Below are positions 11,036-22,939 of a DNA stretch of 64,000 nt, piece by piece. Position numbers and translations under genes: made by a program. A model generated the notes under the pieces. That model was not told the origin of the DNA. It ran no database searches and saw only the letters and a list, made by a program, of their open reading frames with translations. Within the stretch, counting starts at the first letter, position 1. Each line of letters begins with the position of its first letter. Origin of the DNA: Topomyia yanbarensis (Eukaryota > Arthropoda > Insecta > Diptera > Culicidae); NCBI RefSeq assembly GCF_030247195.1, contig NC_080670.1:92794661-92858660 (forward strand), given 5' to 3'.

Positions 11036-13340
11036 ATGGATGCAAATAAGCCGGGTAAGAGGAAAACGTGTTTTACGCAAATAGCCAGAGAGTCTGTGCG
11101 CAAAGAAAATGAACGATTGTTTTGTTCACTTGATCCCTTGAGCGGTTGTCGGTATTCGCAGTCTGCAGCTACCTGGGATGTAGGTAACTTTATTAGACAC
11201 TGCCGTTCCCAACATCCAGTGGCAGCTGCAAAAAAAAACTTGATGCGTTCAACGGAACCAACCGCCAAAAAAACTAAAGTGATCGCAAAACAACCTGTTG
11301 CTATTAATAAGCAAGTATTCATGGAGGCATGTTTGAAACTAGTGGCTATCCATCACCTGCCTCTAAGTTGTTTTGAGTGGGAGGGACTCAAATTGTTGCT
11401 TGACCCTATTTCCGATACCTTGAATACAAACATCAACCGGACAAACATCAAAGTACACCTGGATGTAGCAGCCAAACGTGTACAGCAAGCAATCCGAGAA
11501 GAAACGAGCGGAAAACTTATATCATTGAAGCTTGATTCCGCCTCAAGGCATCATCGATACATACTCGGAATTAATATTCAGTTCGAGAAAGATTCTGAGA
11601 TTGTCATTCGTACACTAGGTAATTCATAAATTTTAAAATAGCATAAGCAAATGAACTCTTAATATCTTCATTTTAAATTTTCTCGGTGGTAGGCATGCTA
11701 GAAGTAAAAGAAAGCCAGACTGGTTTTTTTTCTCAATAGTAAAATACTGGAAGTACTGGAGGCCTACGACATCAACATCGACCAAATATTCTCCACCACA
11801 ACGGATAATGGTGCGAATATAATCGCTGCTATTAGAGCAGTCCAAACTACAATCGCTAGTGCGGACTTAATATCATGTGATGACGATACAGATGAACAGG
11901 CCGATGAAGTATCAACATCAATAAAGGCTGAGCTTTCAAATCAGTTAAGCTTGGTAAGATGCGCTGCACATACTCTTCAGTTAGCAGTGCCCGACGTGAT
12001 AAAAAAAATGACGAGAGAATCCGTAAAGTGACCAATGTAGTAAAGGAAACGAGGAAGACAAAATACACGCTATATTTCGAGCACAAACAGGCATCTAAAG
12101 CCCCCCTTTGGAGTTTTACTCGGTAGGCTGGAAGGTACAAAATGGTAAAATCCATAGTTAAGCAAGAACCTTTTTACATCGAACTTGGCGTACAGTATGA
12201 AGATATTGGTATGTATACATATATGTTGAATGATTTAAAATCAAAATGGGGATAGTTTACTATTTAATTAGCTTGCGTTTTTTCAGAAGACTGGCTCTTC
12301 ATGAAAAACTTCGTCGCTGCGTTTACACCGGTTTATAAATTGACTAAAAATCTTCAAAACCACCACGTACCATTGAATGACTTTTATATACAATGGCTCA
12401 ACATAATGCGAACTATCGAAAATGAGGTTGATAATCCGTTTTGCGAACCTTTGCTGCAAGCCTTAAAAAATCGTTTGGCAAAAATGAAAGAAAATATGGC
12501 TTTCAAGGCATCACTGTTTCTAGATCCGCGATTCAATTTTTCTGGATCAACAGTATTTTCTTTGGTAGAGGAAAGGAATGCAGTCCAGGTAAATTTAATG
12601 TGTCATTTGAAATGATATTCATCTGCAAACATTTATCCATTTTTTAATATAACCACCATAGCAAATCTCTTTCATAAAATACAAGCGATGCTTTTTAGTA
12701 AATAATGAATAATGAAAGAGTACATTTTTTAATTGTGTGTTTTAAGTTTTAGAAGCATAATAGAATAAATATAAATGAATGTAATATAAAATATCTTAGA
12801 TAAACTCTTTACTGACTAATGCATTAATCTAAATTAATAATCTACATTTTAGGATTTCATAACACAAACGTGGCATAGGATTAGTCGGCTGGATCCGAGT
12901 TTTCCATCAACGTCAGCAGTAGATTCTGTTCCAAAGAAGTCTGGTAATCAAGAACTGGCTGATATGGATATGTACATGACGGAACTATTCGGTGGTGCTT
13001 CATCATTCGATTCCAGCGCTTCAGACGGTTCTTCTTTTAGGAAGCAGATGCAGCAATTAGCAGCTGAGCCACGACAACCGTATAATTACGATGTGTTCAA
13101 ACACTGGTTGTCAAGGAACTGCATGCGGTAGCCATGGTGGTTTTTGCTGTGCCAGCTACGCAGGTATCCGTGGAAAGGGCATTTAGTGCCCTAGCTTTGG
13201 TGCTTTCTGATCTCAGAACCGGATTGTCCGAAGAGACGCTGGAACATATACTTCTACTAAAATTAAACAAAGACGTTTTCGAAAAAGTTATGCCAACATT
13301 ATATGATTGGAAACAGTTTTCGCCTGAAGAAGATCAATAA
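11036..13340 (+). pseudogene. hAT-family transposase, intron-containing, disabled
   Basis: The start is ATG 11036, in an AAAAAATGG context. Exons inferred from GT-AG sites are 11036-11618, 11693-12208, 12287-12588 and 12853-13340, giving introns of 74, 78 and 264 bp. An N-terminal BED-type zinc finger (two Cys, then HCRSQH) would bind DNA. LKLDSAS and TTTDNGAN supply the expected catalytic aspartates. CAAHTLQL matches the hAT C-x2-H motif. SVERAFSAL through LLLKLN (13160-13280) is the hAT C-terminal dimerisation domain. Damage: a frameshift in a T run (about 11724-11731), another in an A run (12001-12008), a tryptophan-to-stop change (TAG 12124-12126) and a frameshift near 13100. It should be non-functional. 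Splicing is inferred, because the reading frame continues across each proposed junction. Confidence 0.88.
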
Positions 13341-13961
13341 AAATTAATATTAATCAGCAAACCAAAACAGAAATTATGCAAATTTTCTTAGGTTCCAGTT
13401 CTTCCCATAAACGAATCAACAAACACATTGTCAAAATACATTACATCTAGTAGAACCCACCCTCGTCCAAGCGAAATGATGAATTCACTTATAAGTAGGA
13501 ACATATCCACCGACAAGTTATGAAATACTTATGCCTGTTTCTATCTCTGTGAAAGTCCCATTTAATCAGACCTGCTTGATAAATAGAAACATCAGCCATC
13601 ATTCTACTCAGATCAAATGATACGTACTTCTCTTGCATATTTAGCTCCCCAGGTATCCGTTCTTAGTAAAAGCACGACATTTTGTGGAGTAGCTCATCAG
13701 TTTAACAATATCTGTGGGGAACTTTGCCGTAATCCTATGAAAAGTGTCACATTAGGATTTCCCAGTATTTGTTATTTTTTCTTGTTTCAGTATACTTAAA
13801 AAAAATGTTTTAATTATTAAATGTCAAATGAGAAAAAATGCATTGGAGTAAAACAAGTGAACAACATATCGTATTATTTTCGTACTCTTAAAGAAAACCA
13901 TGTTCAAATCTGTTGAATACTAACCAATGAAGGAACCATTTAAACAAAATTGTCATGCCAA
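13341..13961. other. No gene recognised
   Basis: AT-rich DNA after the hAT stop codon. I looked here for the hAT right terminus and did not find it. Confidence 0.5.
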
Positions 13962-14221
13962 GGGACCATTCATAAATTACGTAACGCAAAAATTGCCCAA
14001 AATTGACTCCCCCCTCCCCCCATGTAACAAATTGTCACAAATTTCTTCATCCCCCCCTCCCCTGTTACGTAACAAATTCCCAGAAAAATTTTTTTTTCTT
14101 CGGTGAAAACATGTTACGTAACGATCTAGCTAACTCCCCCTCCCCCCTATGTCACAACATGTCACAACTTGTTGTACCCCCTCCCCCCCCTAAAAGCGTT
14201 ACGTAATTTATGAATGGTCCC
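13962..14221. mobile_element. MITE, 260 bp
   Basis: The ends GGGACCATTCATAAATTACG and the exact complement form inverted repeats of about 25 bp. CAA flanks both sides (13959-13961 and 14222-14224), a possible 3-bp target duplication of the kind made by PIF/Harbinger elements. The interior has C-rich tracts and repeated GTTACGTAAC and GTCACAA motifs but no transposase. Confidence 0.85.
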
Positions 14222-14994
14222 CAATCTGGTTCACTGAAATTAAATGAAATTCAAAAATGCATGCGATAAATTTTTTACATGTCTAATTATTCCAAATTAG
14301 CAGGTACTTGACCATTGCCAACCAGACAATCATTGCGGTAATAGCCTTCGGCAGGAGAACTATGCTATTAGCGCGAAGTATTTTTAGGCCGCTGATGCTG
14401 GCGCATTTTGGGATCGAATTAAACGTGCAAAAATATATCACATTCAGTTTTCGTTGATGCAACACCATAGTGGAACAAATGTTAAAGACTATTTTATAGC
14501 GTTTTCGTTTTTACCTGGGGATACACCGGTGTAGTGCAAAAAAACAGACTTATTACTCCCACGTTTTAATGAGTGTAGCACCGACTACACCAGTGTAGTG
14601 CACTGTCAAAAACGAAAATGATTTACACCAGTGTTACAGCATGCGTTAAAAAAGTTTGGTATCATGTGAAAACCAAAACGCCAATAGACCCAAATGTAAA
14701 CGAGGGTTATGGATGTTACGTAGGTATATCGCTGCAAAAAACGCGCTATTGTTACTACTTTTTGATTGACAATTGAAAAAAGAGCAAGTACATATGGAAA
14801 GGGCAAACGTTCTACAAGGTTAGATAACTTATTTATCATCCTGAGCTTAACCTCCTCTCCATAGTAAAGTGAAATGGCAATATTAAATTAAAGAATTGTT
14901 GAATTATCTAAATTAAATATACCAATAAATCCGACCGTGGCTACTCACATCTTTTTATAAATTAAACACAACTGCTATTGGTATTGGCCCTTTT
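14222..14994. other. No gene; small inverted/direct motif cluster
   Basis: No coding feature. Around 14500-14630, ACACCGGTGTAGTGCA and ACACCAGTGTAGTGCA are repeated. They are bordered by TTTTCGTTTTT and, inverted, AAAAACGAAAA, which suggests a small MITE remnant. Confidence 0.45.
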
Positions 14995-15155
14995 CCCGAT
15001 CAGAAACACATAACAGAAATATTTCAAAAATTTATCTCACGTTGTCACTTGTTATAAATTTCTGTTATTTTAACTACTAACGAGACCAAATTTATAACAC
15101 AATATGTTACAAAAATTGTGTTCTGTTATAATCTTGTTATTTCATTCTGATCGGG
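14995..15155. mobile_element. MITE, 161 bp, CCCGATCAGAA ends
   Basis: Perfect 11-bp inverted ends CCCGATCAGAA and TTCTGATCGGG are flanked by TT on each side, a possible dinucleotide target duplication. The AT-rich interior has repeated GTTATAA and CTGTTAT. Non-coding. Confidence 0.75.
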
Positions 15156-17099
15156 TTGCTACTGGAGTGCACATCATGAATGTCGGTCCGAAATCACATC
15201 AAACTATCATATTGTTTTTTGAAGGTTTTCATTGAAATAATGGTTAACATAATCACATCACATAGTGACTATAAAGAAATTTCCTTCTGGTCACGTGACT
15301 ATCGGAAGAGGCCTGCAGATCGTAGCTCCAAACAACGAGGACTTCAGTGAAGTGTCAGATGGACAAAATTTTACTCTCGGAATATATAACCAAGATATTT
15401 TATTAGTTTTTGATAGAGAAGGATATTCAAGTCTACTATGAATAAACTAATACGTTTGAGTATGCTTAAAAATCTTTAAATTTAAATAATGAAAAGGAGT
15501 TTTCTCTCACCAGAATACTTTACGAGGCATTTCCTTAAGTGTCCTTGGCAATAACAGCATGCATTGTTCTTGAATTATTTTCCATCGAGAACTATGGCGA
15601 ACAACAAACTAGAAATGAAAAAAAAATTATTCCATTGTTGAAATGTTCAAGCAATAATGGAAAACCACACGTCTATAGTGGTTTAATTTTTCTACTTCCA
15701 CTCAGAAGTTCCTGGCCGAAGCTTTTGAAGCGAGGCAACGAATTCCAAGAGCGCTGCAACTTGCTCGTCTATATTCACGTATTGTCAAAGAACATTTCCG
15801 GGAGTATCAAATGAAATGTTCATAGGTTGCTTTGGTTTTGCCAAAATCACTTCTACGCTGGCAATAAATCGTCGAGTATCAAATTATGTTAATGAGGTAA
15901 ATGCGAGTTCATCACATTGAAGAACCACACTCAATGGATCCAATTTTGCAAAGTTCCTGTAAATTTTACAATTGAGGATCACTTATATACGAATACAATC
16001 GTGAAAATCTTGCTCGCACTATAATTTCATGCAGATAGTGCAATAATGGCCGTAATAGATATCAACGCTTTGATGATTTCATATCGTTACCATAAACCTT
16101 CCATCCGGTCGTCGTATTGAAATTTGGTTATTGACCGAAAATGATTGAGTTATGACGAAGTGTAATAGTGACCGGAAAGATAAGTCGAGAGTGACACAAA
16201 ATACATATTTCGAAGTTAATGAGTACCTTCGCAAGAGAATCTGAGAGAACCTTGACAGGGAGACCATGTTCGGTACAGCTCTTGGGACACTCAAACACTC
16301 AACGCATAGGTACCTACAGAACATGGTAGCAAACTGTACAGTAGTTTACTGGCAACCTTCTTTGTCGCGCAGTATTGCCAATTGACAGGGACAAATTTCA
16401 GCACTGCTCAAATCATTCCCAAAAGCGACGTCGAGTCCTCACCTGCGAGGCAACGATTATTATAGAAGTCATATGTGAAATAGTATTCAAACTCTGTTAT
16501 ATTTTCATGTAATTCTCCGGCTTATAATCACCAAAAGACTTCCAAGCCGAACAAGAAGTTTAAAGAAAAATCAAATTCCTACAGCTCTACGTAAACCATA
16601 TATACAGCGCCTCATGCTTATTATTGGAATTATATGCAAGGAACCCTCTGAATGAGTCAATGTATTCGATGAGTGAGCGAAATTTGGTTCATCTAGAATT
16701 GAATTCCTGCCTGTTCGCTGACGTTCGGTTCGTTACTAGTATTTTTAGCAACTCACTCACATAGTGCGTTCGTTGACCGTTCGGATTGCACATACATGGT
16801 GGTTGAGAGAGGATTCATCGCATTCTCTCACAGTTCGTTGCTCCATGCTCACTATGCTGATTGTCTGCGGCTAAAACAAGCATGAATGGCTATCAGATGG
16901 AATCAAACGAATGAGTGAATTTTCCCATGCCTGTCACGATCTACTTGGATAGTCCCTAAAGATGAACTCACACTCCTCCGACCGGTAGTTCCATTTCCAT
17001 TTCGCTCCAAGCTTTATCGAGATGAACTCGGAACGGATTTTCTCTCTGTATCGGTGTTTGTCTCGTGAGCCAATTGGCTCTCCTTTTCGTCACGATTCT
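15156..17099. other. No gene recognised
   Basis: About 1.9 kb without a domain, a long open frame or a repeat shared with the rest of the window. From about 16600 to 16930, GTTCGTTGAC- and TTCGGTTCGTTAC-like motifs recur. This could be single-copy DNA or an unrecognised element. Confidence 0.4.
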
Positions 17100-17595
17100 G
17101 TCGGGTAGTTCACGGCGGCGAATCTACCCTACCGTGAATTCCCCGGCGGTAGATTGCTCTCGACCCAATGTACCTTTCTGTGACCCATTTAGCTCCCCGC
17201 TTCGTCGACTCGTTCTAGTCCCCGGGGTGGAGCTAGCCTACTCGGCGGGCCAGCCAGTAGGTGCTGAGGTCCATCCAGCGATTCCGGGTGGAGCGTAGCT
17301 TCCGGTTTACTGGCGCCCCAACGATCCACTGCTAGCTATTCGATACGGTATACTCGGTCTAATCCCCAACGGTGGATCTAGCCTACTCACGAGCTACCCG
17401 GTAGGGTGTCGAGGTCGGTCCGGCGATTCCTGTGAAGCCAGACGTCCGGTTCACTGGCGCCTCGACGACCCTACCTAGTACTATATCGCGTACTACTCAA
17501 CTGGTCCCCGGCGATGGACCTAGTCTACACCGTCGGAGAGTTCCACGGCGGAGGAATTTCTCCCGAAACCCGATTTTTGTTTCTCGGCGGCGTTC
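17100..17595 (+). repeat. GC-rich tandem repeat, ~142-bp unit
   Basis: Blocks starting with a CCCCGGGGTGGAGCTAGCCTA-like core recur at about 17220, 17361 and 17503, with a weaker copy near 17137. Shared internal pieces include CGGTTTACTGGCGCC versus CGGTTCACTGGCGCC. The base composition is much richer in GC than its surroundings. It resembles the tandem promoter units of some LINE 5' ends, but no LINE frame follows, so that reading is inference. Confidence 0.7.
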
Positions 17596-17604
17596 TAGCT
17601 CTAT

Positions 17605-17662
17605 GTGTGTGTATGTATGTATGTATGTATGTATGTATGTATGTATGTATGTATGTGTGTGA
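17605..17662. repeat. (TGTA)n microsatellite
   Basis: Runs of GTAT/TGTA directly upstream of the GACCAAAAATATGCACATCG segment. The same arrangement recurs at 18855-18890 and 19170-19240. Confidence 0.9.
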
Positions 17663-17785
17663 CCAAAAATATGCACATCGGTTACTCGGAGATGGCTGAA
17701 CCGATTTCATCAAACTTAGTCTCACATGAAAGGTACAACTTTCCCATAGGCTGCTATTGAATTTCATTAATTTCCGAGTTCCGGT

Positions 17786-18176
17786 TCCGGAGGTTAAAAA
17801 ACGGAAAAAAACGGAAGTTAAAAGTTTTATGAAGCAAAACTACAAACTAATCAAACTTGATCATTTTCTGATATTCTCGAAAAATTAAATATTTTTGAAT
17901 TTCAAGTGTTGAAAACACACAATATTTTCTTAAACTTGCCTTTTGAAAAATGGTGGATAAACGTTTTATGATTCAAAACTACAAGCTAATTATTTCAAAT
18001 CATTCTTGAGACCCCATGTAAGAGATCCGCTTCATTCCCAAGTAACAATCGAAGTTTTATAGCACGCTACAAGTGCAATCTAAGTTTTATCAGTGGCTAT
18101 AAAACTATCATAAAACCACAATTGTTACTAGGGTTGGAACTCGAAGTTTTCTTGATATTCTCGAAAAATTTAAATA
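17786..18176 (+). repeat. ~178-bp satellite block, interrupted by a MITE
   Basis: Contains GAAGCAAAACTACAAACTAA, TTCTTGAGACCCCA, CGCTTCATT and TTCTCGAAAAATTAAAT landmarks, in order. Satellite sequence CGCTTCATT|GGAACTCG is broken at 18037-18133 by a MITE. Confidence 0.8.
18037..18133. mobile_element. 97-bp MITE inserted in the satellite
   Basis: The ends CCCAAGTAACAAT and ATTGTTACTAGGG are inverted repeats with one mismatch. TT occurs on both sides (18035-18036 and 18134-18135). Other satellite copies in the window (for example near 20560) show the empty site CATTGG, which confirms the insertion and the TT duplication. Confidence 0.88.
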
Positions 18177-18681
<505 letters not shown>

Positions 18682-19480
18682 TTCCGGACTTACGGGTTTA
18701 AGAGTACGGACACACAGCAAATTCACATTTTTGCCTTTCTCCTATAGAAAGGTTATGCAATCACTCTGAACATCGTCAATTTAATTCCGGCCCAGAGAGC
18801 CGTCTGTCATATATCATTCGACTCAGTTCGTTGAATTCGGCAAATGTCTGTGTGTGAGCGTATGTATGTGTATATGTATGTATGTGACCAGGATTATGCA
18901 CATCGGTTACTCGGAAGTGGCTGAACCGATTTCATTAAACATAGTCTCAAATGAAAGGTACAACGTTCCCATAGGCTGCTGTAGAATTTCATAAAATTCC
19001 GAGTTTTGGTTCCGGAGTTACGGGTTTAAGAGGACGGACACACAGCAAATTCACATTTTTGCCTTTCTCCTATAGAAACGTTATGCAATCACTCTGAACA
19101 TCGTCAATATAATCCCGGCCCGGAGGGCCGTCTGTCATATACCATTCGACTCAGTTCGTCAAATTCGGCAAATGTCTTTGTGTGTGCGTATGCATGTGTA
19201 TGTGCGTATGTGTGTATGTATGTATGTTTATATGTATGTGACCAAAAATATGCACATCGGTTACTCGGAGATGGCTTAACCGATTTCATCAAACTTAGTC
19301 TAAAATGGAAGGTACAACGTTCCCATAGGCTGCTATTGAATTTCATTAAATTCCGAGTTCCGGTTCTGGAGTTACGGGCTTAAGAGTATGGACACACAGC
19401 AAATTCACATTTTTGCCTTTCTCCTATAGAAACGTTATGCATTCACTCTGAACATCGTCAACTTAATCCCGGCCAATTTT
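18682..19480 (+). repeat. Tandem array of a ~340-bp dispersed repeat
   Basis: Two full units and one partial begin near 18690, 19020 and 19373, each with ACGGGTTTAAGAG-type starts. Each unit runs through GCAAATTCACATTTTTGCC, a GGCCGTCTGTCATAT segment, a TGTA microsatellite and GACC...ATGCACATCGGTTACTC. Half a unit also lies at 17605-17785. No coding sequence. Confidence 0.8.
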
Positions 19481-19954
19481 TTCCCTTACATAGGATTTCT
19501 GTATTTTAACAGGGTCATAGTTAGGGGGATACGGTGAACCCCCCTTCCCCACATCACTCACCACCCTTCCCTAAACCGCCTTTCCCTCATCAAGTGCCCC
19601 TCTACGCGAATAAAATCTTCTAATTCCTCTAGAATAAATTTTCCTAGTGGGTCTGAAAAACCGGGGCAAAATTTGGTTTGAAATGATATTGAGTTGAGAA
19701 ACTAATTAAAAATTTCTTAACAAGTTGAAAATTTTTGGCGGGGTCCAAATCCCCGAACCCTCCGCCGCTGATTTCAAGTGTTTCAGCGTCGACATATAGC
19801 TACTCAAGTTCGTAGCTGTCGATTCATTGTACGTATGTGTGAATCGCACTGAATATTTAATAGACATTTCCACCATTATATTAAACATAACCAGCCATGG
19901 AATCGTAGTTTTGATAAATGAGAAAGGCACAATTGCACCACCAGAAAACCCGTT
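19481..19954. repeat. Dispersed repeat, same family as the window start
   Basis: The right end AATGAGAAAGGCACAATTGC is the complement of the sequence at about 45-65. The interior has CCCTCCCC-type tracts. Non-coding. Confidence 0.6.
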
Positions 19955-20601
19955 TTAGTTTTTTAAAATTACCTTGGGAGGATTAGAGTTTCATGAAGCA
20001 AAACCACAAACTAATCATTTCAAATCATCCTTGAGGCCCCACGCAACAGATCCACTTAATTGAAACTCGATGATTTCCTAATATTCTCGAAAAAAATAAA
20101 TATTTTTGAATTTCAAGTGTTTTTACAGATTTTCTTGAACTTTCCTTGGGAAAAAACAAAGGTTAAAAGTTTTATGAAGCAAACAAACTAATCATTTCAA
20201 ATAATTTCTTGAGACCCCACGCAACAAATCCGCTTCATTGGAACTCGATGATTTCCTAATATTCTCGAAAAAATTAAATATTTTTGAATTTCAAGTGATT
20301 TTACACATTTTCTTGAACTTGCCTTGGGAAAAAACGGAGGTTAAAAGTTTTATGAAGCAAAACTACAAACTAATCAAACTCGATCATTTTCTGATATTCT
20401 CGAAAAATTAAATATTTGTGAATTTCGAGTGTTGAAAACACACAATATTTTCTTAAAGTTGCCTTTTGAAAAATGGTGGATAAAAGTTTTATGATCCAAA
20501 ACTACAAGCTAATTATTTCAAATCACTCTTGAGACCCCATGTAAAAGATCCGCTTCATTGGAGCTCGAAGTTTTCTTGATATTCTCGAAAAATTTAAATA
20601 T
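19955..20601 (+). repeat. ~178-bp satellite block, about 3.5 units
   Basis: ACAAACTAAT landmarks fall at about 20004, 20184, 20364 and 20504. The last unit is short. The array ends at the LINE junction TTAAATAT|GTTTCTC. Confidence 0.85.
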
Positions 20602-20744
20602 GTTTCTCTATTGTAATGTTTATTTATTAATTTATTTATTTATTTACTAATATCAACAGACTTAGTGTGGCCCTAATGATAATTTCTTAATCTATTTAAA
20701 AAGTCAGATTGTAATCTGCTACATGGAATGTGAAAGTCGAACTC
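20602..20744 (-). mobile_element. 3' terminus of the CR1-type LINE (continues at 26214)
   Basis: Holds the (TTTA)-type tail and the TAGTGTGG...ACATGGAATGTGAAAG 3' UTR. It breaks off at ACTC (20741-20744), where an LTR element begins. The LINE resumes at 26214 after the same ACTC. LINE junctions lie in the AAATATTTTTGAA part of the satellite. Confidence 0.85.
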
Positions 20745-21440
20745 TGTTACGTATTGCTTTCGTAACGTTCTTATTGTGGTGGTGGGGCCACACTGTACTC
20801 ACCAGCTATTAGGGTCGTTTCACGGTTGTCTCCTGGAATGGCGTCACAATGTCGCACTCGGATTTGGTGAAAAGTTTATCCTAGGCTTTGCCTACACTTT
20901 GACCCCACTCGATTGATCCTGTCAGAAGTTAACGATCGTGTAGTGATTCTCGCGGATCGTGCTTCGGATCTTTCAGATCCCACTTCAATTTTCGTATCAC
21001 GAGTGAAACGCACTATCCCAGTATGACGAAGGGACTACGCTGCCGCGGGTCATCACTCCTCGGACCGAACTTTTACTAATTGATCCCGTTTTCGGCGCGG
21101 GAAGCCCTTTTTATCTCCCCCGTGCCCCCGGAAACTATCTCCACTCGCGATCGATGACCTTTTCTCGTATACAGCGTAGCAGGGGAAAACGTTGTTTACA
21201 AACATGTATGGGTTGGTGCCCCGATAAAAAGTTTATCTGAATTTTTAGATCAGATTGGTTGCATGCATAACCTTTACATTGTATAATTTTCACAAAATAA
21301 ACAAATGAAAAAAAATGTAAACAAACTATCTGACATATAATATAAATAATTGAGTGAATAAATAGTGTAAATAAATGAATATGGAATAAATAAATAACAA
21401 GCAACTGAACAAATAAATAAATAAATAAATAACAAGCAAA

Positions 21441-21471
<31 letters not shown>

Positions 21472-21809
21472 ACCCATAAATATATAAATAAATAAATAAG
21501 TAAATAAATCTCTGAACAAATAAATAACGAAACCTACATTTGACACCAACCTGGGCTATTAAGCAGAACTTAAACGCGACTCAAATTTGCAAGCACGGAG
21601 TAGTAACGGTTTGACGTTTAAATTCTACTTAGACATTTACGAACAATAATTTTAAAGTATAAACAAAGAACAGGCGTCGTCAAATACACGAGATAGACCG
21701 TACACTGTTATTTATTTATACGACAAAAAAAACAATATTTACAAATATATACAAGCTGGGCTCAGTGACCAAAGCGACGATATTGTGACCTAAAAAATCA
21801 CAGGTCACA
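20745..21809 (-). repeat. 3' LTR of the minus-strand element
   Basis: 1065 bp, TGTGACC...GTAACA in element orientation. It shares about 0.95 kb with the 5' LTR, but its last ~110 bp (20745-20850) is unrelated to the 5' LTR end. Carries TTTA/TAAA tracts at 21410-21520. Confidence 0.85.
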
Positions 21810-21822
21810 ATTTTCCCCGACT
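21810..21822 (-). promoter_or_regulatory. Polypurine tract
   Basis: On the minus strand GTCGGGGAAAAT directly precedes the 3' LTR start TGTGACC. This is the expected position and composition for plus-strand priming. Confidence 0.7.
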
Positions 21823-22925
21823 CGGGTAAAGAAAAACCCAAATGGTTTTTTTTCTCGAATGAATGCCGACTTCAAACGCGACTACTTCTTCCCGAGTGCC
21901 AGTTTTAATTCCGTGGAATGATTTTTCCAAAGGCCAGAGGAATCTGTCCCACGAAATTACGTGACTCTGAGGAAGTGAGCCTGTCCGTTTTTAGTCTCGC
22001 GCACTCACCGATGTATCTGTCACAATCAGGAACGATTCAATCCATCCATCAATCCCAAAACAACTGTGAAAGTTTCACTGTCGAAATTGCCTATAATGCG
22101 TCAGAATAAAAGCCGTTGCTGCATTTGCTGAGTGGAATTATTGATCGGATACGCTTCAAATGGCGGAAAATTACCAGAAAGAAATCAGACGGAATTTGAC
22201 ATTTCTTTCTGCTACCATTACCGTCACAAGGGCTATCCTTGGACGAAACATCTAACACTACCGCTTACATACCGCACACACTCACTCAGAATTCAATTTG
22301 CTAGCCTTTCATTCCTCTTCATTTACACTCACATCCATGCCATAAATAACACTAAACACTAACTTTTAATTATGCTAGGGGCCCCTAAATTTAAATTTGT
22401 GCTTTACCGGACTCTTTTTCAAGAGTCGGAAAGACTATTACTTTTGTGAAATGGTTAACTCATTGCGAACTTCTTTTACTCTCTCGACACGCGGGAGAAA
22501 ACTAGATGAAGTTACGCAGAATTAACCCATTCACGCTTAGAGTGTAAAGTCGACTTAAAACTGGCGGCGGGCAAATGTAACCCCGTCGTAACCCAGCACA
22601 ACCCTGTCGTCAGGTTGTCTATTATCCGATCTGTCACAGCTACTCATACTCAGCTGACTAATGTTGATTGTTTATGTAGTGATGGAAAATAGGATGATTC
22701 GTGATGTTGGTAAGTATTTTTTTTGCTAATTATGTTTTTTGATTTTAGATATAACGTCGAAGTTTGCACCGTTTTTTTGAGATCGGTGGAGGATTCAGGA
22801 GGACGGAGAGTTGGCTGACACTGTGCTGTGCAGCTGTGGGTGTTTTTTATGTGTTTATTTTATTTGTTTTTGTTTTGTAAATAAAGTGTAATCGATGGTG
22901 CTTTTTTATAATTCATTCCGCGATG
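21823..22925. other. Non-coding insert between integrase and 3' LTR
   Basis: About 1.1 kb without recognised protein on either strand. There is no env. On the plus strand (antisense to the element) an AATAAA lies near 22880, and a GTAAGT...TTTTAG pair near 22710-22748 would make an intron of only 39 bp. It could be captured host DNA or a diverged 3' UTR. Confidence 0.5.
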
Positions 22926-22939
22926 GAGCGGAGAACTAG

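Larger units (their letters stand above)
3828..13340 (+). mobile_element. Decayed hAT transposon, split by an LTR retrotransposon
   Basis: A hAT-like left end is inferred at 3828, where CAGAGCTGCG begins, followed by TGTCAA-rich subterminal DNA. The sequence before 3944 and after 10757 reads as one continuous 5' flank leading to the transposase ATG at 11036. It is interrupted by the LTR element with a CATT duplication. The right terminus was not found: no complement of CAGAGCTGCG is visible after 13340, so the 3' end may be lost or diverged. The left end is therefore inference. The transposase identity is firmer (see 11036-13340). Confidence 0.6.

Noticed and set aside
22680..22890. Possible plus-strand exon-intron-polyA unit
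   Set aside because: The implied intron is 39 bp, shorter than functional mosquito introns, and no coding frame is associated.
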